Source: Hydractinia symbiolongicarpus
Taxonomy: Eukaryota; Cnidaria; Hydrozoa; Anthoathecata; Hydractiniidae
Direction of reading: 5' to 3'
Length of the DNA: 64,000 nucleotides
Assembly: GCF_029227915.1 (NCBI RefSeq)
Contig: NC_079875.1
Span: forward strand, 22,189,001 to 22,253,000
Part shown: piece by piece, positions 12,901 to 23,900 of the stretch
How the letters are laid out: each line of letters starts with the position of its first letter
Position numbering within the stretch: position 1 is the first letter of the stretch
Program-made: the position numbers and the translations under genes
Notes under the pieces: model-generated
What the model saw: only the letters and a program-made list of their open reading frames with translations
Database searches by the model: none
Told to the model about the DNA's origin: nothing

Positions 12901-15900
12901 AATACAAATACGCATGCGTACTTCTCATAAATCGCATTTCACTTCGGGGTGCAAGTGTTTCCATGGATATCATGAACTTTTTCTAACTCAAACCAGTTTG
13001 AGTCCACTTCGGGTCTCATATAAACGGCCTCTAAATTTCTAAACGCTGTCCATCTCTTCGGGTAAATATGTACACAAAGTTTAATAGAAAAAAAAATGTT
13101 TCGTCCATTAGACGGTAAACATTGCCTTGCGTTTAAAATTATAACGAGTAGATTTTGCCTAATGTATTACCTTTTGCTTTTTCCATTAAAAACTTCTTCG
13201 TCACAACAGCTTTCCGGGACATGTTATATGTTATTCGTAACCACTGTGTCGTAAAACCTATCTGATATAAAAATGTCACCTTCATAATGAAAACAAAACG
13301 ACTACCTGATCTACTGTTACACTGCGACGCAACGCTTATCATCTAATGGAAACATCAAACACATCTTTATTAAAAGGTTTTATAACCAAAAAATGGAGCT
13401 CTAATTTTTCTGCGCACATGATAATTTTTTATTTACTAATTAGACCCATTAAACTTGTATTTTTGTCTTTAAAAAAACTCTTTTTAAAATCCTACGCTTT
13501 ATTTCAGCGTTAGGGAATTTTGGCGTGACAAACGTTGTGACAAAAATTATTTGTCCGAAAACGTGTTGTGTCCAAAATTTTATCATGCTGAATAATTTTT
13601 CTTAAATCTTTATAAATCAATCAATGGTTGGAGTTTTGTAAAATAAACTATTGTACTTTGTTCCTCGCAGGTTAAAAGATTTCGAATTTTTAGCTTTATA
13701 TGCGTGATCCAATATGGAATAAAAGTGGTTGACAAATACAGATTCCCAACATTGTTGGCCCGAGTGTGCACACTCAAGTATACTATAAAGCAATACCGCA
13801 GCGGATTATTGAAAAAGCGGTATTTTTTTTCAACACATGGAGAGGCGTAAAGATAATTCGATAGCTATGTATGTCTAAAACCTTAACGGCACAAAGGGAA
13901 AATTTGGTATGACGTCTTCCCTTCTTAACCACCCACCCTGAAATGTATCATTATAGCAATCAGGTTTTATTTGATTTTATCTGACGTAGTTCTGTTTTTC
14001 TTTCTCCCCTTCATGCATGCACACATAAAATCAAAATTTTTAGTAAAAAACTGAATCCTGTCTATCAATCAGAGATAACCAGTAATCAGCCTGTAATTAG
14101 CCTATAGTTTGTCTGTATGTACGTTGCACCCAAACGTTGACCGCCCACTGTTATCACTATATCAAATCTGAAAGCTAGCTAGCTAAATCTGCCATGCTAA
14201 CCAATACAACATCTCAGAAGTAGTCAGCGGTAAATAAAACAATACAATATCCAAAATTTTATCATAGCGTCTAGCTAACAAATTGACAGCTAACCAAGAC
14301 AGCGTCGACATAATGGCCTGCTAAACTAAAAACCCGACTCTGAACAAAATCCTATATTTACGAATAATTTACATTTGTACGCATGGTTAAAAAAAGGACG
14401 GGTCTGGTGGCCAGGCTCCACTGATAAAATCCGTGGCATTAAGGCAATCTCTTCAAAAACCGGTCAAAGAAGGTGTAGGTAATGGTCGCGTTTTGTTATC
14501 TGAAATCCTAACTATTTCATGTTCTTTTTTTCTTGCTTGCCTGGTCATCGAAGATTCATCAACCATGTTTTTCATCACACGTAACCTAATATTTTTCTCT
14601 CCAGAGCTGCCCTCTGTAAAATGCAGTAACAGATTTTGCTAAGTGATAATAAAAGACAGCCTTTACTATCACTCACGTAATATCACGGTTACGTCGTTTC
14701 ATACAACAGAAGCGATCCCCCCCCCCCCCCCCCCCCCCACCACCACCACCAACCTCCCTTAAAAAAACCCACGGAAATTGAGCTAAAAAAACAGAGAGTA
14801 GAAAATTTTGTTTGATTTCAAAACTAGTCAAAAAGCATATTCAGACAAACATATAATTAAGAAGAAGAAATTATTACTTACAACGACTGCCTAGCAAATT
14901 GCATAGCCAGCTCCATTTCAAGTAGCATCTCCTTCGCATCTTCTTCCATTTCCTGTTCTCTCTCGTTGCATTGGTTTGCAAAATCCTGACGAATGTTCTG
15001 AAAGTTCATCACTATAATATGAAAATGAACTAAATTAAATTCAGAAAAATCGTTCCGGGAAATACACGTCCTACACTATAAATTTGTTGAAATTCGTGAA
15101 TTAAAAAATGGTAGCTGACGTACCCATAATGCCAGCAAATATATTACGAAAGATAAATGCGCCTATACATATCCACAATATGATATAGATTTTGCTCACT
15201 AAGCCATTTGATACTTTGGTCAGATCACTTAATACGTCGAACCAATGATCTAACGTAAACAGTTGAAACAAAGTCGCCAGTGATTGGCCTAACGTACTAA
15301 GAGATAAATACATATATACATATCACTATATTTGCTAGTAAAAGCAAAAGTGAAAACAGTGAACTGTCACCTAAAGCTGTTTTTGTAGAGCAAGTCTGTT
15401 CGTGTTGACTTCGAATACGAAGCAAATATAACAGTCCCAGCGACTGCGAAGATGTACATGAATACACCAAGTAAAGTTAAAATGAAAACCATAGACTAAA
15501 CAAAATTTTAAACACATTTAGATGTAACAGAATAAATGAGATAACAAGGTGGCCAACATTTTTCAAAAACATGAAGAAACAGGAAAACTGGCAAATACTT
15601 AACTTATAAGAAGTCGGGTTAGGGAGCTAAAATAAACATTTTTGACATATAAGAGTATAAAATATTCTAGAACGATTGAAGGAATTCCAAAATGGTTGGC
15701 CAATCTGTTTTAAGCACTTTTTGCATTCAAATATTACAAAGGCGACGAGAAACAGTCACCAAATACTATGCGTGTTGTTAAGATTCAGGGGACTGTCCAG
15801 GAAAAAATACTCGTCTTCTCAGTATAATATTATTTCGATTTCCTGTTTACATGGCATAGGAGGAAAAATGTCTGTCACTCGGAAAAAAACTCTTTTTTCT

Positions 15901-18900
15901 ATCAACAGCATCCTATTAGATCCGATAATATCAGTTCAGTAAATGAGTCAACATGTACGGGTACCTTGAAAGCTTTTAAAATAGTGAGCACGATGATCCG
16001 TAGCTGAGCAAAACGAGACACCTGAAAGAAAATCACGTTATAGTGTCTTTCCACACTAGCTGCTACAACGAAAACCACAACATGGAACAAACAACTAAAC
16101 CAACATTTAGAATTAGTAAAGAATACAATTAACTTTTGAAATACAACACACCGTAGCTAGCTGTTTTTATGAAAGTTTCAATATAGCCTATTAAAATCAA
16201 TACTAGGTAAAAACAAAAAAATGACAATTTATACCATTATTTCGCTTTAGTAATACTTCAAATCATTTTTAAAATCCAACAATTTCCCTCTATTGCCTCT
16301 AATAGCCCACTCTAAACCTTTAATGCATGGGCGCTTACTCGATGCATTACTACGTATGTCAGGAATTCCGTTTAAACCTACCATTTTAAGAGATCGTAAA
16401 ATACGAAACACTCTAAGGTTTTCAGCTACAACAGCCAACTCATCAGTGGCCATCTTGCCAGAAAGTTTGATCAGCTCAGGTAGTACTGACTAACAGAAAA
16501 ACAAATTAAGATCAGCTAATATTTATTAAATGTCTCGGTTATATGAGATGGTTCGTTAGTGCTTCGTGTCCCTACCATCACCGTGACGAAGAAATCGAAG
16601 TTGTTCCACCCATTCTTCCAAAACTCCCAAAATCCATCAACCCATTTTAATAAGATCTCCACCACGAATATCATCATGGACAAATAATCAAAAATGTCTA
16701 GAAACAACTTTAATCCTTTCACTGACGCATCATTGTTGTGTGTGACTTCTAAAAACAACAAGAAGAGAAATCACAGGCTTTCAAATTGTGTTCCCTTGCT
16801 AGGAAATTTTCTGATTAGCTAAAAGAGCACACATCATTTGCTATTACAGATTTTTTTCTTAATAGCGTCATCACATATTGTTTGGAATTAGAATATTTTA
16901 GGTAATGAAAACGCCGTAATTTCAAAATAAATGTTAAAAAACCATTTTATTATTTTATATTAAATGTTAAGTCTTTTTCGCTTTGGGATTACTCGTTTTA
17001 ACACCTTTCTTAATTTCTCTATTTTTTTTTCTCTATTTCTTATTTTATAAAAATGAAAAATGGATTTTTAACATTTATAGAGTATATTTTTCAACAAAGA
17101 AATGTTTTAACAAAACAAACACACATTCTCAAAACTTATAATATTTTGTCATTTTATTTCGAAACATTGTGGACGATTTCACGATGATGGGATGTTCAAA
17201 ATATATAACAACAGTTGCTGGAGACTAAACCGTACGGTGTGAGCCAAATATGGAATATCGATGCGGGTTTTACCAGTTGCTGGATGCCATAACTTACACA
17301 AAGTCTTCCGAAGTTCATATTGAAGAAGGACTACTTTGCGCATCACTAACATACTAAATAATCACCCATGTCATCCGAAGTAACAAAAAAAAAAAATTAC
17401 CCGCTTGAACTCCAAGAACGATTGAATTTGACAGGATCAACAGTAACATGAAATTGTGGAAGTGTTGATCTAAAAAATTGGTTAAGTTGACTCACCAAGA
17501 TATTGAGATTAATTATTGCTTGCTCGGTTTCGACAAAAGAGTACTTACTTTGCAATTTCACTGCTACCCCCCTCCCCCCCCCCCCCCCCCGTCTGTACGA
17601 AGGACGTTATAAAAAGTGTAGACTTCGTAAGGTCGTTGGATAGGAATTCAATAATGAGGATTTTGAGATTAGTTATTTTCAGGTGTATTGCAAAGTTTTT
17701 CTATTATTTTTTACAAGAAACTTACGAAATATAGGACCAAAAAATAAAAGAATTATTACAATTAAATTCATGTATTTTTTAATATAGGAAAATTTTTATA
17801 CTTGTTTACGTGATTTACGTAAGAACATAAAACTGACAGTGAAAAGTTTCTTCACTTATTCGCACGTATGTGAATGTTTAAAAAACACATACAGAAAATC
17901 AAACAACAATATCACAACGCACAAGAAATTTAGTTTCAAATTTTTAAGGCGACGTGGCAATTGGTGGTGGTGTGAGACGTAGCAGTGGCTGGTGGCGGGA
18001 GGCGTAGCAGTGACTAGTGGTTGGGCGCGTAGCAGTGGGTTGTAGTGGGAGAAAAAGCAGTGGGTGGTGGCGGGAGGAGTAGCAGTGACTGGTGGTGGGA
18101 GGCGTAGCAGTGGGCAGTGATGGGAGACGTAACAGTGGGAGGATGTTGAAAAATTACCCAGCAACACCGCTGTAAAAACTTAGCAATTAAATAAAACATC
18201 ATATAAGAACACAAAAAGGTACTGTTAATTATCATTCTAGCCCATGGACCAAACGGGATTGTGTTTTTTGTCTTCACTCTGTTCAGTCGTCTGTCATCGT
18301 ACGTTACTTCTGCTTTAGTTGTGTACACATGAAACTTGACTAGAGCGTGAGGTGTTTCTCTTAGCATCTTGAACATAGCTGCAGGCGAGTCTGCAAGGAA
18401 CACAAAGAAAACTTCAAGAGACAAAGAAACAATAAAATTATTGTTAGGACATATGTAGCACCGGCTACTTTTGTCATATTTTCAATTTTAATATCATTGA
18501 ATAGGTTATAATATTACAAAATATTTTTTTTTAAAAGGAAAATGCTCTTTAAAAAAAGATAAATTTTTTACAAGGAGAACTTGGTTTCGACTGGTAACTA
18601 ACGTGAAATAACGTAAAATAATTTTTTGCACATATTTTTTCAAAACTAAAACATGAATGAAATTTTGGAAAAAGAAATAATGTTCGGGAGATGAAGAACA
18701 TAGGAACAATATTTAAAGTTGTTACCACATAGAAACATCCACAGGTATATTCGCCCATCGTATATCGTTGTTTCGTGGGCTCCTTAGCACAAAATAGCTT
18801 TTGGAGAACCTATGCAAAAAAGGCTATGCGAGAAAAACTCTCCCACCTAGCAAGGATCATTTTTACAATTTTAAAAGCGTGAAAGAATAGTGCATCACTG

Positions 18901-19937
18901 AGTTCGATGAAGCTTGGAATATTTGGGTGATCAGCATTTCTAACTGCTTAATGTGGTCAGCCCAATATTCAACAAAAGTTGAATCGTTTGTGTAATCAAT
19001 ACTAGTAGGTACGAAATGATCCTCCACAATCTTTTCTACAAAGTGTCACGGCCGGGTAAACCGTTGCTTTCTAGATGGTTTAATGAATAGATTGGGGTTC
19101 ATCCAGCACAATTTTTTGAACTCTCAAATCTCTTTAACCGTTCGCCGAAAGCACATGTAATAAGCACATAAAATGTATATCTTATAAAAATTTTTGATTA
19201 GCCTGATTGATTTTTTGTATGTATATCAACGACTCATTACTGGCATCATCAAAGTTCAAATGACGGAACTATTCCACGGACCCTATTGACTACTTTAATT
19301 ATACTTCTTATTTTCCCAACAAAAAGAACACCAACAGTTTCTTTCCCAAAAATATATCCACTTGTTGTTGTTTTTAACATGAAATAAGTTTTTCTCTTCA
19401 GTGGAAACTATCCATAACATCGATTAAAGGGTACGGAATAAAAAAAAATGTTCAAAAAAAATTATTTCACGTTATTTCACGTTAGTCACCAGTGGAAACT
19501 AAACTTTAAAGATAAAAAAGGGAGCCAATAATTTTCTATATTCTTTTTTTTTCTACGTAAAGATTGTCTCAAAAACAAAAAAACTATACCTCTACGTTTT
19601 GGGCTTTTGAATTTCAAACAAACAAAAAACAAACAAATAAATAAAAAAATTGTATTATAGTCCACAGAAAAAATTTACAAAAGGAAAAAAAAATTGCTCA
19701 TAAACTGTCTTGCATTTTAACTATTTGCAAATAATATTAATGAAGGGTAGCATTTTTTATGTTCGCGATGTTCAACAGTTTAACCGTCCACTTACCACTC
19801 ACTTCGCTGGAGTAATACTTAGGCACTTCAGCACTACCTTTTGTCATCGATTCCAACAACTGAAAATCTTCTATCAGTTTTGAACGAAAGATTTCAGCCC
19901 GAGGAATTAGATCTTCTACAGAATCAGGTGCTTTCAT
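9986..19937 (-). CDS. CATSPER2: CatSper2-like sperm cation channel subunit
   Basis: Pore-forming subunit of the flagellar CatSper calcium channel. The 15 coding exons, 5' to 3', are 19796-19937, 18223-18390, 17401-17469, 16576-16748, 16382-16489, 15965-16021, 15371-15495, 15124-15296, 14882-15011, 11046-11168, 10871-10957, 10683-10732, 10523-10592, 10385-10452 and 9986-10041. All junctions are GT-AG and phase-consistent, giving 1599 bases or 532 aa, close to vertebrate CatSper2 (about 530). Visible features, in order: a conserved N-terminus (IPRAEIFRSKLIEDFQLLE); S1; S2 with VVEILLKW; S3 with WNNFDFF; an arginine-rich S4 (LRVFRILRSLKMVSRF); S5; the selectivity-filter motif TLDHW (TxDxW) in exon 8; S6 (IFRNIFAGIM); and the subunit-specific tail LWPRDTLFRYFQLMEALQ ending in LAVQAMSNMHD. 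A minus-strand AATAAA lies at 9865-9870. It is head-to-head with the WH1 gene. It looks intact. Confidence 0.93.
11169..14881 (-). other. CatSper2 intron 9 (largest), with SINE
   Basis: A 3.7-kb intron between the exon just after S6 and the C-terminal tail exons. It contains the tRNA-derived SINE at 11901-12135 and a poly-C tract followed by CCA repeats around 14718-14752. No other gene was recognised, and the reading frames inside it show no family similarity. Confidence 0.65.
11901..12135 (+). mobile_element. tRNA-derived SINE
   Basis: The first 72 bases resemble a tRNA. A box A-like TGGTGTAGTGG lies near 11906-11916, an anticodon-loop-like CTTGTAA (TGT, Thr-type) follows, and a perfect box B GGTTCGAGTCC sits at 11949-11959. 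A non-tRNA body of about 150 bases follows and ends in a TTAC repeat tail at 12121-12135. The acceptor stem pairs poorly, so this is a SINE rather than a working tRNA gene. No other full copy was noticed in the window. Confidence 0.8.
17962..18140. repeat. G-rich minisatellite, about 25-bp units
   Basis: About seven diverged units of roughly 25 bp with the core GGCGTAGCAGTG and intervening GGTGGTGGGA-type segments, inside CatSper2 intron 2. The minus-strand reading frame through it is a by-product of the repeat. Confidence 0.75.
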
Positions 19938-20802
19938 TTTTCTGTTTAAAAATAGATACAAAAATAAAACAAAGACAATTTTTTTAGATAACAAAAGCTT
20001 TTAAGACATCTAGGGGGGGAAGGAATTTTCGAAAATGTCGAAATTAACTATAAAGAAGCCGCTACAAATTTAGGAAGTTAGTCCCTGTTAAGTAATATCT
20101 ATAAACCTATTAGATTCCAGAAAACACAATTTATGTCCCATTCTTTAGTAAGCATTTCACATTTAGGTCTTTTCTTAGGGGTGCTACTTTTGCCAGCATT
20201 AAGAAAAAGTTTATCTCCCTCCATAACTATTGATAAAATGAAATAAAACTTGTCATATGTCATAAAAGATACAAAAATGCAGCAATAAATATTTGCTTAT
20301 GTTATTGGCACACACTTTAACTTTAACCATCTTGTTTTTTTTTTCATATTTAAAGTCAAACAGAAAAGCAGCCACAACATTATATATTCTTACTTGTTTT
20401 AGAACATGTACAAAAAAGAATGTATTACACAAAATTGAAAGAAACACAAAATTTTACAGCAATTTACGCAAATACACATTACGTTTCTTCTAGTCAATTT
20501 CTGCAAAGTTTAGCAGGATCCCAAATCTACACTTTAACATCAAAAAGTTGTAGAAAGTTGTTTTCATTGATTTTGCTATTTATTACTTCTCTTTTGCTTT
20601 GACATCCAGATTTATATTCTACTATGCAAGGCGAAATTCTCTTAAGTTGCTAGGACTTCTTTTACAGATTAAAACAAAATAAACAAAATGCTTGGTAGTA
20701 AAATACTAGATTTGGGATTTTCTCTTTTCTTATAAATCTGAAAATGGCATGATTTGTGGTGGGTTTTTTTTTTACATTTTTATCTATGTTACTTTGTAGA
20801 CC
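19938..20802. promoter_or_regulatory. Divergent intergenic region between CatSper2 and the WH1 gene
   Basis: The start codons of the two divergent genes are 979 bases apart, so this segment should hold both 5' ends and possibly a shared bidirectional promoter. On the minus strand an acceptor-like TTTAAACAG ends at 19942, four bases before the CatSper2 ATG. On the plus strand an acceptor-like TTACTTTGTAG ends near 20800. Either may mark a 5' UTR intron or a trans-spliced leader. No TATA box or CpG-rich island stands out. Confidence 0.45.
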
Positions 20803-20916
20803 TTTCACACAACCTACACCTGATGGAGAGATGCGGGAAGACCTACTGGTGTTCTACCTCAAATTGCACATAATATTGTTCCATCTTGCACTGCTCTACG
20901 TCGAAGGTTATATAAC

Positions 20917-23900
20917 ATGGGTAATCTTTCGAAATTTTATAAACGTTTTTCCCGTCGAGGAGTGCCTAAAAATGTGTTTACGCAACCCAATGGCGGTGTA
21001 TTTCTTGATGTAAGCAACACTAGCAAGGAAGATGCAAATACCAATATGAAATTACTTGAAGAGCAGTTTGACGATGAAGAAAATGAAGACATGTTCACTG
21101 AAGATAATGAGGATAAAAAACAATGGCATCAAAGTCAATTAGATAAAAATGAACGTATTAAAGGTAAAAAAAATATTAAACAATGGGTTGAAACAGAAGA
21201 AGATGAAGACCAATGGGTTGAAGGCGAAGATGGACATCAGTGGGTTGAAGGTGAAGATGGACATCAGTGGGTTGAGGGTGAAGAAGATGAATATCAATTG
21301 GTTGAAGGTGAAGAAGATGTACAACAGTTTGTTGAAGGTGAAGAAAATGACCAATGGGCTGAGGGTGAAAAAGATGACCAACAATGGGCTGATGGTAATG
21401 AAGACAGACAACAGTGGGTTGAAGGTGAAGGAGATGAAGACAAATGGGTTGAAAGCGAAGATGGACATCAGTGGGTTGAAGGTGAAGATGGACATCAGTG
21501 GGTTGAGGGTGAAAAAGATGGGCAACAACGGGCTGAAGGTAATGAAGACGGAGGGTGGGCTGAGGGTGAAAAAGATGGGCAACAACGGGCTGAAGGTAAT
21601 GAAGACGGACAACAGTGGGTTGAAGGTGAAGACGGTGAAGAACAATGGATTAAAGGTGAAGAAGATGAAAACAAATGGGTTGAAGGTGAAGAAGATGGAG
21701 AACAATGGGTTGAAAGTGAAGATGGACAACAGTGGTTTGAGGGTGAAGAAGATAACGACATATGGGTGGAAGGTGAAGAAGATGAAGACAAATGGGTTGA
21801 AGGTAAAGAAGAAAAATACCAATGTGTTGAAGGTGAAGAAGATGAAGACGAATGGGTTGAAGGTGAAGAAGAAAAATACCAATGTGTTGAAGGTGAAGAA
21901 GATGGAGAACAATGGGTTGAAGGTGAAGAAGAAAAAGACCAATGGGTTGAAGGTGAAGAAGAAAAAGACCAATGGGATGAAAATGAAGAAGGTGAAGAAG
22001 ATGGAGAACAATGGGTTGAAGGTGAAGAAGAAGAAGACCAATGGGTAGAAGGTGAGGAAGAAGTACAACAATGGGTTGAAGGTGAAGAAGAAAAAGACCA
22101 ATGGGATGAAGGTGAAGAAGGTGAAGAAGATGGAGAACAATGGGTTGAAGGTGAAGAAGAAGAAGACCAATGGGTAGAAGGTGAGGAAGAAGTACAACAA
22201 TGGGTTGAAGGTGAAGAAAATGACCAATGGGTTGAAGGTGAAAAAGGTAGACAACAATGGGCTGGAGGTAAAGAGGATGAAGAACAATGGGTCGAAGTTA
22301 AGGAAGTTGAGCAGCTATGTTTTGAAAAAGGAGAAGATGAAGACCAATTAGTTCAAGGTGATGGAATTAAACAACAATGGCTTGAAAACAAGGAGAATGG
22401 ACAAAAAAAGGCTGAAGCTGAAAAAGAGGAAAATCAATGTGCTGTAAGTAAAGATGTAAAACGATGGGCTGAAAGTAAAGAGAAACAAGACCAGAAACAA
22501 GTGGAAAATGAAGATAAAGAAATTAAACAAAGCAAAAAACAATTAGTTGAAAACATACAGAGTAAACACCATCGGTTGGGAGGTAGAAAGAACGTGCCAT
22601 ATCATGTTAGAATTTCAAGTCCTGGCATGGCACGCCCGCATACTAAAACGGAAAACAAAAGTAGTAATTTGATGAAAGCACAGTCGAAATGCAGAGGGAG
22701 TGTAACTATAAAGGACAACAGCATATTTAAGGAGGTAAAAGATCGAATTACAACAACACCAGTGTTTCTTAATAGCCCTAACAATGACATAATGAAGCAA
22801 AGTGACTTATATTTCAAAATTATGAAGTTAAACAAAAACAATGCAGTTGTTGGAGGATGTGCAGAATTTTTGTGTAAGCGTGATACTACTCGGATTGGAG
22901 ATACACCGCCTAGAGATGGAAGCAAGACAGAGGTTCTCCCCGACGGACGAACCTTTGTTTTTAAGTTTATGTCGTTACAGAATTCGATTAGAAGAGATGA
23001 GGTACTTAACATGTATAAACAAACACACAAACAAACACAAACATGCCAAAAGAAAAGAGCTAACAAATCGACTGAATATGATCCAATAAAAAAAACGAAT
23101 TGTTCCACACAAACTAGAGATTTTGAAAGATCTCTCGAATTGGTCAAAAACTTTGTGAGTCATCAGACGACCCAAACAGCGAACGCAACATCTCGGCTGC
23201 TGTATGAAGACGAGTGCAAACTGTTGTTTAATGTGCTTGGTCAAAATAGTAAGGTACACAGTACTTTCTGAAAGATTTTCAATCAGATGTTTATTGTCAA
23301 CATCTCCAGACGTGTATTTTTCTTTTTTCAATTTATACATATACACTTTTTCCATAATCAGATAAATACTTTCCACGTGTCTTTAAATCTGTTTTTTTCC
23401 ATCAATTTTTAGTGCGTTGCAATGACGGTGGCACAAGTTTGGTGTCTTAATGAAGAAGAATGGATTAATGGATACACAGGAGTAATTTGTTTGGTGGAAG
23501 ATTACAAATATGGGAATTCATATTTCTTAAAAATTGTTGACTCACAGGTAATTTAAAACCGAATATATGATATGTCCATCAATTCGCGAATAACTACAAA
23601 ATTGATTAATTTATTTTGTTTGGTTTTAGTATCATATTGTTCCTTCGAACTAAGTGTTGAAACAAATATTTTTATGTATTCCTCTTTTCTACTTTTAGAA
23701 TTGTGCTATCCGCGTAGAATCAACCATTGATCATAACTTTCGTTACGTGGTCGTCCACGATGCATTTCATACCTTTATGCACAAAGTAAGTTTAATCTAG
23801 GAGAATAGGTTTAATCTCTTTAATAATAGCCGTATTTTTTCTGTGTGTCCGCGAAAGACGCGTCCTGTTACAGAAGCACGAAATTTTTATAATACGCACG

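Noticed and set aside
17856-18424. Minus-strand frames of 103 and 136 residues
   Set aside because: They run through the G-rich minisatellite; only 18223-18390 is a real exon (CatSper2).
20823-20873. A 16-codon upstream ORF before the WH1-gene start
   Set aside because: Noted as a possible uORF, but with the 5' end unmapped there is no evidence it lies in the transcript.
21149-22048. A 299-residue plus-strand frame rich in NGLKVKKM repeats
   Set aside because: Shifted frame of the same minisatellite. The frame used here continues into a WH1 domain with proper splice sites, whereas this one does not.
21139-22287. A 382-residue antisense reading frame (Phe/Leu/Ser/Thr-rich) opposite the acidic repeats
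   Set aside because: It is the complement of the 30-bp coding repeat. GAA and GGT codons read backwards give no stops, so its length is a by-product of repetition.
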